The position numbers were made by a program, and so were the translations under genes. The notes beneath the pieces were generated by a model. It saw only the letters and a program-made list of their open reading frames with translations. It was not told where the DNA came from and ran no database searches. Below, piece by piece: positions 11,901 through 24,400 of a stretch of DNA of 64,000 nt. The first letter of the stretch is position 1. Every line of letters starts with the position of its first letter. Location of the stretch: positions 62,658,542-62,722,541 of the forward strand of contig OZ007569.1 in assembly GCA_963931925.1 (NCBI GenBank), given 5' to 3'. The DNA is from Onchidella celtica. Lineage: Eukaryota > Mollusca > Gastropoda > Systellommatophora > Onchidiidae.

Positions 11901-13602
11901 CAATGTCATTCCTACATGCAAATTTGACATCAATCCTAAGCATCGGATTTGTGCAGGGTTGCTGACTAAGATCCCTATCACTGTTTTCCTCCTTCTTACC
12001 GTCTGAATCTAAGTTCGATAAATCTAAATCACAATTCAAGTCATTTTCCGGCCAATCTTCAGGCAAAATTCTTGCTTATCCAGCTGATAATCGCATAAGT
12101 CACTGGGAATCCATGTTTTATCAACACAAATTTCATTTGAAGACTCGCACTTGGCGTACTGTTTCTCAAATAATAATTTCATGTCTCTTTCAGTTTAAAG
12201 AACCCCTCTTGGACAAATTTCACATAAACTCGGAAGTACATTCTCCTCACTATAGTCAAATAAAATTCTTACTACAATTAACAAAACAGAAACAGGTTTA
12301 TTTCATTAGCTGCTAACAGCAGCTCCAATGCATTTCTGCCTGATCCATCGACGGCCATTAGTGGTTGCTAGGACTGAATGACTTAAAAATAGAAATTATG
12401 AAAACATAAAACTGTGGCATTATGTTTTGATACGATACCTCACAAAAGATAAATATTAATATATCTCACCAGGTCTGTTGTTCACAGGTAGCATTAGGGC
12501 ATACAGTACATCAACAGACATGTCCCCAAGTTTGCAGTCCCCAACATCTAGCGAAACGATACCTGGATGCTGACTGAGGGCGCGCCCAAGTGCTTGCATT
12601 CCCACATCACCAAGCTCGCTGCCATGAATACTGCAAATATAAGAAACATGCAAGGAAAGTGAAAGGCAAAATTGATTGGCATCACTGATGCATCTGCTTC
12701 CTTGAATAATCTGCCCTATTTTTTAATTCATTCGTGTTTTGAATGCTGAAGGTAATTTAATTAAGTATAAGCTGTTCATTTTATTTCAAACACTCAAATG
12801 TGACTAATCGTGGTATTTTTACAACATAGTGTTTTAGCATAAGACTTGGAACACCCGCACAAAGGAGATGGACCAAAAATGCAAAGAAGTCTTTTCTTTT
12901 ACTATGTGTAGGCCTATAACATTTGCAGTTATGAAGAAAATATTGCAGGACAGCTTTGCAGGTAAACTTTAAGGACCAACTTTTATATCTTTAAGTTGTT
13001 ATTGGTAGCTTCCATGCCTCACCAGCATGACTGTAATTTAAGGAAACAACTGATTTATTGGTTCAGTTGAAAGTTAAAATTTAAAGTAGGCTTCAGAATC
13101 TGGCTGACATAAACCGCTATTCACTGTGCCGCAGACTTACACTGTATGTCCTAAAATCAATAGTGCTAGTTAACTGTGAATGAACACCATATGTAGGGTA
13201 TGCTTAAGTACTTTAATGAGAGTGCGCTGTCCAGCAGATGGCGGGGAAAAGGTGTAACAGTGAAGGGGTTAAATATCGGCACTGATTTTACCATTAGGTC
13301 TCTAAGAAACAATTTACAGTACAGACTCACTGTAAACCCGTCAGTGACTTATTTTTCTTGATACAATGGGCTAGGAGCTCTACATGGTGAAGACTTGTTA
13401 TTATCCCAACATTTAGTGTTAGCTGGTGCAAGGATTGACATGAACCAGCAAGCTTCAAGATCCTTTCAAAATCTTTTCCGCCAATCTTGCATTCCCTCAG
13501 ACATAATAATTTCAGCTGGTTGGACTTTAAAGCTCTGCAAATGAAAACCACTTCCTCATTCGACAGAACTACGCCTGTCCTGTGGAAAGCATGCTCAGAC
13601 AT
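8141..13602 (-). CDS. LRRC73: LRRC73-type leucine-rich-repeat protein with poly-Ser and Lys/Asp-rich tail
   Basis: Five coding exons (13331-13602, 12470-12630, 10488-10711, 9735-9917, 8141-8959) sum to 1659 nt, an exact 552 codons plus stop, with consensus borders and consistent phases. Residues 1-279 follow vertebrate LRRC73 (NOD3-like ribonuclease-inhibitor-type LRRs) as I recall it: LSNEEVVFICRAL, LRECKIGGKDFERI, IVSLDVGDCKLGD, TELTLSDNP, LFLDYNPLGD and LDMEGCGLTEHTGQ. The molecular function of LRRC73 is not established to my knowledge; LRRs suggest protein binding. Human LRRC73 is about 316 aa. This protein adds a 273-residue final exon with about 48 consecutive serines, then repeated Lys/Asp/Glu units. 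The start ATG at 13602 opens an exon with no earlier recognisable coding. The gene is head-to-head with the bHLH-PAS gene. Confidence 0.88.
9476..9610. repeat. Dispersed repeat family B, copy 1
   Basis: It lies in LRRC73 intron 4. It matches 37241-37386 in the same orientation and 37396-37463 inverted. Shared blocks are CACAGAAAA, TGGCAAA, TATGTAGCAAA, TAAGAAATAATAC and AAAGGAAAAGG. It is non-coding. Confidence 0.65.
9735..9917 (-). CDS. LRRC73: LRRC73-type gene, coding exon 4
   Basis: The acceptor is acttgcag and the donor is AGG|GTAATG, in phase 0. It encodes the last LRR (LTRVKLSNNRI) and ends in LFSLNASR. Confidence 0.83.
10044..10288. mobile_element. piggyBac-like MITE (decayed)
   Basis: The termini ACCCTCTTACTGCC and (reverse complement) ACCCTTTTGCTGCT form a 14-bp imperfect inverted repeat. 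The interior repeats a degenerate AATATATCGG motif three times. The flanks TGAA and AAAA could be mutated TTAA target sites. It lies in LRRC73 intron 3. Confidence 0.4.
10488..10711 (-). CDS. LRRC73: LRRC73-type gene, coding exon 3
   Basis: The acceptor is atttcag and the donor is CAG|GTGGGG. It encodes ELTLSDNPRISALGW, LFLDYNPLGD and VLDMEGCGLTEHTGQ, the segment most similar to vertebrate LRRC73. The first part, before the internal ATG at 10646, is coding too. Confidence 0.88.
11780..11974. repeat. Dispersed repeat family C, copy 1
   Basis: About 195 bp in LRRC73 intron 2, matching 38945-39133 in the same orientation. Shared blocks are GTTGGTAGGATTAC, CAAACYRATGTC, CAGCRGATCTACA, TCATTCCTA and GATGTCAATCCTA-like. 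Its class is unknown. Confidence 0.6.
12470..12630 (-). CDS. LRRC73: LRRC73-type gene, coding exon 2
   Basis: The acceptor is tttgcag and the donor is CCTG|GTGAGA. It continues HGSELGDVGMQALGRAL and IVSLDVGDCKLGD. Confidence 0.87.
13331..13602 (-). CDS. LRRC73: LRRC73-type gene, coding exon 1
   Basis: ATG at 13600-13602; the donor reads CA|GTGAGT and leaves phase 2. It contains the first LRR units (KLLCLRECKIGGKDF, LHQLTLNVGI). Confidence 0.88.
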
Positions 13603-14709
13603 CCTGTATTTTTCAGTTCAAAATCAGTATTGAAATTTATTGATGAGGCTTAACTTATCGCCATTTTCGAAAGGTAACTACAACAAAACTGGTCCACGCA
13701 GAATAACGCTTCAAATTTTGATTGGATAAATTTGCACAATGATATATTAACTTTCAAATCGAAAGAGTTCTACATAAACACCGTCAATAAAATCTCTATC
13801 ATCATCTCGGACAAATTCTACATGAAGAGAAATGTGTTTGTGAAGCCATTATGATTTCAGTTAAAGCAAAATGTTAGATTTCTTTTAAAACCTAGTGTTT
13901 AGATTTATGTGATTACCTTATATCACGATTTCCAATCAGATAGGCGGAAGACGTACGCAGTAGACCATGGGACTGGTAAAATGAATCGCTTTATGGTGTA
14001 TTGTGACTCTATAATAATGATAATGTGTAGACTCTAGATCTAGCTAGGAAATGACGAAGATGAATCCAGTCTTGTATTTTTCGGAAGTATGAGTTCGCGG
14101 AACATCAGTTTGTTCAGGAATTAATTTATAGGGTACAGGGCTGTATTCTGAGAAATTGCGCGACTGTGTTTTGTTAAAACTAGGCACATGTATTGTGTCA
14201 TGTCGATAGGCTAAGTTATGGCCCTGTCGGTTGTTGGTTGCGGCAACGGGATCTTTGGTCCACATTGTAGGCTATGATCCTATCGTTGCGGTCTCCCCGA
14301 GTGCAAAGAGGGTGCCCGAGTGGTGGGAATGGCACACGGGAATCGACAGTTAAATTTTGTGATATCATAATAGTTGGCCATGTGTATACATGTGATGATC
14401 CAATGCCTTGTTTTCCATATTGTGATTCCACATCAAATTCGAGTGAGTGCCGCAGGCCTGTATATAACATATGTTTCATTTGTTTCCCCTCCAGATAAGC
14501 AAGTGTGTTTTAATTTTCAGAACCTGACGTCAGGTTGCATAATCATGCAAGCCTAACTCTGAATCATCTGTGTTTTTCAAATTCGGCGAACTGCCGATGT
14601 GGAATACCACTAGTAAAAAGCCGTGTCACAAAGCGTCTGGTTTTCAAAGTACAGTGATATTTATGATTATTCACGTAGTAGGATACCATACGGAAGTTTC
14701 TCCATCACA
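13603..14709. promoter_or_regulatory. Shared 5' region between divergent genes
   Basis: These 1107 bp separate the ATGs of the LRRC73-type gene (- strand) and the bHLH-PAS gene (+ strand). No coding exon is seen inside. It includes the palindromic CRE at 14521. Transcription starts cannot be placed from sequence alone; a bidirectional promoter is inference from geometry. Confidence 0.5.
14521..14550. promoter_or_regulatory. Palindromic CRE plus adjoining inverted repeat
   Basis: AACCTGACGTCAGGTT (14521-14536) is its own reverse complement and is centred on TGACGTCA (14525-14532), the full CREB/ATF site. It overlaps by two bases a second inverted repeat, TTGCATAATCATGCAA (14535-14550). It sits 160-190 bp upstream of the bHLH-PAS ATG. 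Its function as a CRE is inferred. Confidence 0.5.
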
Positions 14710-14738
14710 ATGGCAGAACCACCTGACTGTGGCAAAAA
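14710..14738 (+). CDS. bHLH-PAS gene, coding mini-exon 1
   Basis: A 29-nt coding stretch, MAEPPDCGK plus two bases, in a strong start context (ACAATGG), ending AA|GTGAGT. Its phase 2 end is exactly what exon 2 requires, completing a Lys codon. A short first coding exon before the bHLH exon is common in this family. The main evidence is start context, donor and phase; no transcript is available. Confidence 0.65.
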
Positions 14739-17700
14739 GTGAGTAATTATTATTAAATAATAAATTAGATGTGTGATTTTTTGTGAATTTGATATTTAAT
14801 TTGANNNNNNNNNNNNNNNNNNNNNNNNNNNNNNNNNNNNNNNNNNNNNNNNNNNNNNNNNNNNNNNNNNNNNNNNNNNNNNNNNNNNNNNNNNNNNNNN
14901 NNNNNNNNNNNNNNNNNNNNNNNNNNNNNNNNNNNNNNNNNNNNNNNNNNNNNNNNNNNNNNNNNNNNNNNNNNNNNNNNNNNNNNNNNNNNNNNNNNNN
15001 NNNNGTTGTTGTTGAGACGGCAATTACAGTTTGGATCGACTCTGATGCTGTATTTATTTTTCAGTAATTCAGTTTTTAGGGTTAGGATTACAGGTATCCG
15101 TCAAAACAATATCCTTACACTAATTAATTATAACCAGAAGTATACTGCCAGTCTCTGGTCTGTTGAAATATAGCCAGCTGGCTAGACTGTCTCTGCGATT
15201 AGAAAAGCCACCGGTTTAGCTTGTACTTTTCCAAATTCATATCGGTAAACAGGTCTTTGCAGTCTCGAGTTTATAAGCCAACGCCAAAAATTCCTTTTAT
15301 TAAAAGTTACATTTTCAGGGGAGTGTGCTGAGAATAGAATTGTACAAGAACATTTCTAGTCGCCCGTACACCATCCAAGAAAAGGCCGGAGCTGTGAAGC
15401 CACAACAATTGACTGCAATCAAAGTTGATAATTGTGTAGGGCGACTAGAAAGAGTGAACCCCTTTTTTATTACCTGTTGTTGTTATTATTATTATCTATA
15501 ATGTCAGGTAACACATATACATTACTAAATTTTTCTTAAAATAAAAAGGAAATTCAAAACTGCATAGAAATTAGGGTAATCGGATATTATGCAAAAAAAA
15601 AACGCATTGAGGACATGGAATACACCGGAAACTGTATGCGAAACGCAAAAGAGTGGTGGATATGACATTTAACGGTGCTTCTTTCTTTTAGAATTTATTG
15701 TATTGATTTTTTGTTTTTCATCATGACGTTAGGCTTTGCAAAATTCAACCTTTTAAAATTCCTTTGCGGGCCACGTTTTCAACGTAACATAATAGTAATA
15801 TTTTAAAAAGAATTTGTATGGCGCTATCGGGCTTTCAAAATGAAAAGAAATTTTGCTGGAGACGAAAAAAATGGCAAAAGGTAAGTCAGTGCACGAGCTT
15901 TATAATGTCACGTTGCGAAGATTATGAAATAATGACGTTTCTGGTTAATTTTGGGATCGTGGAGATTAGGCCTTCAGCGATGGACTGTACATATATCTGA
16001 ACTATACAATGTTACGTATAGAGAAAACTGCCTAAAGTGACCTGCATCATGTGTAAAGCATTTAACTATGTTGTACTGAAAAATCCACCTCTATGGCCCA
16101 AAGTGGACTGGGCCAAGTCTGTTTTACTTCGGTTTTGTAGTCTATAGAGTATATCGGGACCTCACACACCAGTGGCGTTGAATCGAGTCTGTCTCGTTAG
16201 ATGATTCAAAAGAAGTCCAAGTCTGAATTAAAATCGACGCAAAGCAGACATGCATACTCAGCTCGCTGCTACTATAGCCTGTGACACTGTTTGTGTTACT
16301 GTTTACTCAAGTTATCTGAGATAGTGCGACCTCTTACCATGAATCAAATTAAACACTGCTGGACGACAGAGCTGTTATGTTAAAAGCCCATGCCAGGTTG
16401 GCGTCGATTATTCTGAATTTAAAGTAGTTTCTGGGAGATTTCCTTAAGATGAACTGTCTCCAATTGCGTTGAAAACCAACAGATGGTTCACCTGTGTGGT
16501 TTTGTCGGGGGATTACCGAAACTGAAACCTTGTATTGCAAATTCATGTTGCTTGGCTGAGACTCAAGTGCCTACAGTGCACTCCTGCTTCAAGTCTCACT
16601 ACATTCGTATATTTTTTTTACCTATTCTTCATTCGAAACACTGGCGATAAAAATATTTGTGGTGCTTAAAGTTTATTATTAAAACAAGGTGTGTTTGAGC
16701 CAGTCCAAATGTTTATATTAAAGTAAAACTGCCTAAAAGTGAAACAAAATAAAACTTAAATAAAATTACGATGTTATTGGGGGTGAGAAGGGGGGAGGGG
16801 CGCATGCAAAGACCAAAAACAACCCCCCCCCCCCCCCCCACAAAAAAGACTTTATTAATTTGCCAACCCAAATCTAGACAAAAATCAACTTATGAAAGTG
16901 TGCAAAGAAGTGTCGGAGATCTTCTGTGTAAAAAAAAAAAATTCGAACCAAATGCACGTAATTATTATATGTGTACAAAATAAATCATCCATGTAAGTAA
17001 ACATCCTTTGTCTCTTTTGATACAGTAAAAAGTTGTCATGTGATATATTAAGCTTACATGGCGTGTGTGGCTATGCAATCGCCAGGAAACGAGAAGTGAC
17101 ACAGCAATAAGATTTTGTGCCATCATTTAATTTTTATTATGTATGATGATAGCTGGGTGGTCAAATATATTAACGGAAGTAATCTCAGATAGTGTTTTGA
17201 TATTTAAAAAAAAAAGAGAAAACGAAGAATGTGATATCTGGGTGGTCAAATTTTAGCAGTTCATGCAGAAGTAATCCCAAATATTGTTTTTAATAAAGAA
17301 GAGAAAACGAAGCAAAACGAAAGATCGGCGCAATATAAAGTCAACGCTTGATGTAACCTATGAGTAGCTTTGGCGCAACCAACAGAACGGATCATCGAAT
17401 TCTTTCGGATCCAGGTTGCAACACACTAATCTTTTCATGAATATTTGTTTGATGTAAACAAAATCCTTCGCCAGCCACGCTTATAAAAAGCGTTTTCAAT
17501 CTAACTTCCTGGCCTTGAGGACACAATGTAAAGCCGTGCAAGCTTTGTTTTGTTGTTGTTGTTGTTATTTAACGATATTAATATCATCAAGAAAACAAAG
17601 GCAATCACTGTAGATTGGACCCATATCCTCTGTGCTGTGAACATGAAACGTCACCGAGAAGTAGACGCTTCAGTTCAAAGACAGAAAGAATTTAATAATG

Positions 17701-20700
17701 GATTTTTATCAGAATTCGTTTGTTCCTGCTTCTGAAAGAGCATCAAGGGCTTATGTTATTCCTGAGCACTGTCAACAGCAGATACATGACATTGTATGTA
17801 TTGTATACATCAGTGATTATGTATAGAAATGTGTGTGTGAGAGAGAGTTGATCACGCCATTTCTAAAAGCCCACCAATCTGCGTATTGTTATTTTGTTGT
17901 TGTTTTTGTTGAACAATAATTCTAACAATATATTGCATTATCCGTCTGAAATAGTGGGTTTAACTCTTTTTTGTTTTTTAATCAAAAAGGAATCACAAAA
18001 CTGCACAAATGATTTCTTTTAAAGACTTGTCACTGAAATTGTGTCCCTTGTATCCTTCAATCCATTGTAATTAAACAATTTCATTGATAATTCTTTTAAT
18101 CATTCACTTTTTTTTTTAACTTTAAATTGAGGGCCGTCCGTAGTGTACGTACGCTCGGGGGTGGGGGAGGGGGGGGGGGAGTGTTGCCCTTCCGCATGGG
18201 CTCTTTGTGGGTGGTCCTTTGTGTGGGTCCCTTCGCGTGCAGTGGCCACGGATGTCTTATTTAAGATGTTCTCAGCAGCAATGCAACTGAAAATGTAAGG
18301 TCTACATGACAGGGCCAATTCCCGATTTAGAATAAAGACTATAGTATCGATTGCACAGTTAATGCAGTTAGTTACTATGCAACGCTTGTTTACAAGAAGA
18401 TTATTTCTTGATGAACTGTTACTGCGGACATCATATCGCTGACAGAAACAACGTTTTGATAAAATTGAACCTATCGGCACAGAACACCGTGATATTTTCC
18501 CTCAAATACCATATCCCAGGAAGCAGACACCGTGAAACTGAAGTTTACCTGGGGGAATTTTAGGCTTGTGTACAGGTGCGTCTGTATATATTTAACCTTT
18601 TTTAAAAATTATTTTTAGATGTTGGTCCAGCGTTGCTAGGCAGAACAAAAAAATGCCCGAAAACATGGTAGAAAAGAAGATTCGAATATATATAATTAAG
18701 TTTTGATGTTTTTAATTTCTTTCCCCTCAATTTAAGTACACCTTGATATAAGTGTCCCTCTGTCTGTGTCGTTCTCTTTCTCTCTCTCTCTGTCTCTCTC
18801 TCTCTCCCTCTTTTGTTTGATTCTCCCACACTCATTCATTGTTTGTTTGATTTTGTTGTTATTGATGTTTGTTGTTGGTGATGTTGCTGCTCTTGTTTGA
18901 TTATTGTTATTATTAGTACTGAATTCTTTACTCGCGCCTTATGTTTGATAAAATCACAAAATGGAAATAAGACAAAATGTGGAATAAGTTTGTCAGTTTT
19001 TTGTTCGTTCGTTTTTATTGTTTTTGTTTTGTCAATGTGTGTGTGTGTTTTCCTTTGTTATTCATTTATTTGTATTGCCTCACCTGGTACCTGTTTATTG
19101 GTTGGAGTGTGCGGCAATGAAAATTTAGAGATTACATTTAATTTCAAAAGAGTAAACAGAAAGACTTGTTGCCGTCAATCAAACTTGCACCGACTATGAG
19201 CAACCTAATCCCTTTACATTAAACTCTGATTTTTCCAAAGTGCAATCCCCCCCCCCCCTTCCCTTCCCACCTTTTTTATCCTATTGTTTTCAATAGGGAA
19301 AGTAAACAGTTTTCCGTGTTTCAGATGCCCATTTCGTGTCCTCTTGTAATATCAATGGCTCGTCCACTCTGACGTTTACAGCAAATTATTTTTGCAACCG
19401 CGTCCATCCGCACAAACAAGCAACAATAACAGAGGAGAAGAAGAAGTGGAATAGAAATTATTTGCTGAGCTCTGAAAATGTTTCACTTGTTTACAAACGC
19501 TCAGCGGAAACAACAGTTATTATATAATTTTGCTGCGGGAAAAATTTACGGACCTCCGGAAGTCAGTTGTTAGACATCAAGGTCTACCAGAAATGTGTTT
19601 TTCAAAAGTTTATACGTGGTTGCCTGGGCAGATTGGGCAAGCTGACCTGCAAGGAGAAAAAGAAAATGTTTTCTGGTTTTTAGTGCACGAACATATTAAA
19701 TTTGCATTATATTTTGAGATAATCAAATATGATTTTCAGGAAATTTGGTTCATTCTTGTTATCATTTTTGTGTGTCTATCGGTCTGTCCGTCCTGCCCGT
19801 CCATTCGTCTGTCTGTCTGTCTGCTATAATATATATACATTGTTGTCAAGGACTACTGTATGTTGTATTATTTATATAGCAAAATATTGATTTTGCCGTT
19901 TTTTTTTATATGTTTACCAGTCTTACTTCTTTTAAAGCATCAGTAGGGCCTTTGTTTTATCTCTTTTGAAGCATTTTTAACTATTTACATACATTTTTCA
20001 GTTTGACAGAAAGCCCGCTGTTGTAGACTACTTTGCACCTTCCATTTTCTAACGATAAGACTTCTCGCCACTGAACCGTGCAGGGCGTAATAAGAATATA
20101 TACATAGCTGTTATCAGCTGGCGCGTCGTAAGACACAAGCTCAATCAATCAATACAGCCTTTGATGTCTCTATCAAGCATTCGTGTATTTGTCCCAACGC
20201 GTTTTGTTCATTTGTTCATTTATCTATTCATTCAACATGTCTTATATTTCATTTTGGTGTTTCGACAATCAGTGTGGCAAAAAATAAGAAAGTCACGTGT
20301 TGAAATTGTCTTTGTGTCTACGAGAGAGAGAAGAGAGAGCGAGAAAAGAGAGAGAGAGAGGAGAGAGAGAGAGAAAGAGAGAAAAGAGAAAGAGAGAAAG
20401 ATCTTTTATCACCATTTATACATTTTATGTCATTACCCAGGCCCAAGAAAAGTTCGTCCAGGGCTCAGTACAGAAGGAATACAGAGGGTGAAACATTCTA
20501 TGAACTGGCCAAGCTCCTGCCGTTGACACAGGAGAATACAATGAAGCAGGACAAACTCTCTGTACTGAGGCTGACTTTGGCATACATGAAATTTCGGCAG
20601 ATGCTAGAACAAGATGGTAAGGTTGTAATGAATAAATAATGTATTAATAGATGGATCGATGGATGGATGGATGAACGGGCAAATGAACGGATGGATGGAT

Positions 20701-21434
20701 GGGCGAGTGGGCAGATGGATGGATGGATTGATAGATGGAATCGTAAGATGAGTGAATTTGGATGGATAGATTGATTGATGGATGGATAAGAAGCGATGAA
20801 TGCATAGATTATTTAATTACATAGATAGTCGTATTCTCCCACCCCCCCCCCCCGTAAAAAAAAAAGATCTAACTTTCATGAAATAGCGCATTGTATTTGT
20901 GAGCTTGTGTATGTAGAGCTGTGTGCTCGTGTGTGTGTATACAATGTGTGTAAATAGGCTAATTATAGTACGGAAAGGGGAGCAGGCTCAGCCTTTATTT
21001 GAAACAGTTGGATCAATCAGCTCTCGTTAAAAGTTTTCCTTAAAAGTATATAATTAGGTACGTAAAAGATAATTTACACGACCCATGTTACAGGCCTTTG
21101 ATAGGTCAAGGTCGGTTTATTCTCTGGTTCATACAGTAGTCCTTGACTCTGACGTATAAAAGCAAGAATGTGAGATACTATCTTCACCATGAATGTCACC
21201 GTAAAACAGCGGTTGCGCGAGGTCATGTCTGAGTAACGCGACACGCCACAGTACTATAGGGCGCGTATTGTATGTGTTGTCCTTGAGGCCTGGTGTGTCT
21301 GTGCGATATTATACATTGTACATGTATATCATGTCCATTTCTGTCGTTTTGAATCACAGATTTACCATTAAAAGCTATTTGATCTAGAATCTAGATTGAC
21401 TACGAAGGTGCTTAAACATATACATAACAGCAGC

Positions 21435-21469
<35 letters not shown>

Positions 21470-24400
21470 GCGGAAGAAGGGGAGTGTCTGTCCAAAAGAC
21501 AGAGTAAAAGAAAAGGATTACTTTGATATGTCACAGACGTTAATATTGTACACATTTAGTAATTGCCCTGTTCGTAGTAGGGAGGTGTCACACTAAGCCT
21601 GGTCAGTGGCAGTCAAAATTTTGCTGCCAGCAAAATGTATATCAAAAGTATAAAGGCAGAAGCTAACTGGTATGTGCTTCAGTAAGGGAGATATCATACT
21701 AAGCCCAGTCTGACACAGTCAGATGCTGGCAGAGAAGTGCACACCACAATTTCTGATATTTCCTCCAAAAAGAAAGATCTCAATTCTGGCCGAGATTAGT
21801 ATGATAGTGTCTGCCCGGATTTACTGAGAAAATATCAGAAATTGTGGTGTGCACTTCTCTGCCAGCATCTGACTGTGTCAGACTGGGCTTAGTATGATAT
21901 CTCCCTTACTGAAGCACATTTTGAATCCGATACCCAGATTACACACTAAATATATCACGTTTAGTTAACGCGACCTAGATTTATCCTGTAAACGAATTTA
22001 TTATCGACTGCTCTGGCGGATTAAATTATTTTTTTTTCGTCATTAAATTCTATTCTGCGTAATGAACTGGCAATTGTAGGCTATCTGTTCTTGTGTTCAG
22101 TAAATCAGGAAAAGGATTTTTGTGTGCAGAAAGAGGCAAAACCTCAGGATCTCCAGTGGGGGCGTTGGCACCCGCCCGAGGCCTACCATAGCAAAACCCG
22201 CCACTTTGCGTACCGTACTGACAATATCTACAGTCAAGAAAATAAATACCCTCACACGGAAACTCGCACTAGATGGGCCAAATAGATACACTTATTATAT
22301 CGTTAGTGGTTTTCTTCCTTCTTTGCATGGCATCCTACATTGTGTATTCAGCGCGGCATTAGCTCAGTGCTGTATTTTACTGTATAGGGCAGTGTAGATA
22401 GACTTGGTGAGAGATTCGTTTTCTATAAGACTCAGAATGATGTTGGAGGCTGGACAAAACAACGGAAATGGAAGAGAGATAATTTCAAATGTGGAAGTGG
22501 TTATTACCCGGAGAGCGGAATAATTGGTCATCAATGAAATTTCTACAGTTTATGAAGAAATCCGCCATCACCTGCGCTCAGTTTTTCAGTTGTTGTTGTT
22601 GTTGGGGGGGGGGGGGGGGGAGTTTTTGGAAACAGAATGGAAAACTTCCTGGCCGTGATTAACGTCAGTAAAATTTGTGCATGCTATTCAGTCTCCGCGT
22701 GGCCAGAATAAGATTTTAGGAGCCAGAAAGGCAACCCTGGCAGAATAGCCTTCAGTTTCAGGTGTTTGGGTGACAAAGAGTCAGAGACGAAATCGTCACC
22801 GTTTCCAAAAACTTGGTAATGGGGGTTTTGCCTACTTTATAGGAGAAGCAAAAAAGTGTTTTGTTTCAGCGCAATAGGCCTAGTTTTGATGAATTTTTGA
22901 AAGTTTGCTTCTTTTTTTTTTTTTCGGCGTAGGAGTTCATATCCAGGATCATTAATTTTGATGCGACTTTGAATGCAGTATAAACATGTTTAAAACTCGA
23001 TTTTTCGAATTTTTGATCCACTACAGTCTTAGAAACGGCGGCGGAATGGGTTTGTGACGATGCACGGTTCACGTTTGCGAATAACCATAAATAGCTGCCG
23101 TTTGTTTGATGATGCTTGATCTTGTATGTGAGTGAAACGTCATGTCGTTCGAGTCGTGAAAGTCTTTCAGACTCACTGTATGAACAACGAGACCTGCAGT
23201 GTTAGTACTTTCGAACAGGTGCTCTTATTAAGTTCATCTCATTTGTGTCAATGATCAGTCAAAAGAATGAATCAACATAACACATATTGATCTACATCCA
23301 TGTGGAACAGTATCTGTGGAAGCTGTTGAAGCTACAGAGTCTACTCGTAGGGTTTTGATCGGCAAGCGTAGATAGGCGTTAAGTCAGCAGTTATTTTTAC
23401 GGCTGGATCGGCCTAAAACGAGTACCTTATCTTCCAAAATTACAAATCCTGCTGCTGATGCTCATCTTTTTTACGAAGGTAGTCTTCATCCCTGTGGGAA
23501 ATAATGGAAATTCTTAAGTTAATAGTTCCGATTTGGCGTCCAAAACTTTTATTGTGTCGTTAATCATACTAATAGTGGTTAGGAATTGCACAGTTATGAA
23601 CTGTTATTTGCTTTAAACGAATGCTACATTACCTCTTTTTCATGCCGACACGTTTCATACTGAATCGAAGGATTATTTTGTTAACCCATCAGCTGTGTCC
23701 GTGTCAAACATTTTTCACTCCTGGATATGACGAGACATTTGGCTTTCCATAAATCTTGATTTGGGTCTGCACCGTTTTGTGCGGTATCTTTTGCCGAACG
23801 ACGTTATCAGTATTTCTCATGGCAAAACCAATCGAGTACACCCCTGGTTATGGATGTTGTTTTTGTCAGCCCACTGGGGGTGGTAGACTGTTCTTCCATG
23901 CCTCCCTGCGCGCACCGAACTTCGACTTTAGCAAAACAATGAGATCAGCCAAGAAATAACTAAAAACGGCAGATAAAACAATATTGAAGAACCTGCTTGT
24001 GTTCCACTAGTTTTTCTCACTGCATTGATGACTGTTTTGGCGGAATTTGACCAGATGACATCCAGATTTCCATTTTATAGTTATCACTACCCATGAACAC
24101 AAGACATAGTTGTCATGTTACAGAAACGGTGGGAGTAGGGAAGGAGGGATTCGATTGGACGGTAGTGCTGACGGAGGTGGCTGGGAGATAAAACAAGTGA
24201 TGATAGAATTATAATGATTTAATGTCACAAATGAGACATTATACATCCTAATTACTGAGTTATCAGGATGATCGTTAAATGTTTAGTGCTTAAGGTGACC
24301 ATCCTGCGCCCTGGCTTGATACACCTATGCCTGAAACACTATTTCATCATTAAAAATAAAAAACCAAGTAGACTGTTTTACCAGCCGAATTTGTCATAAA

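Noticed and set aside
14783..15067. Open frames running through the N gap
   Set aside because: The open reading is created by unknown bases.
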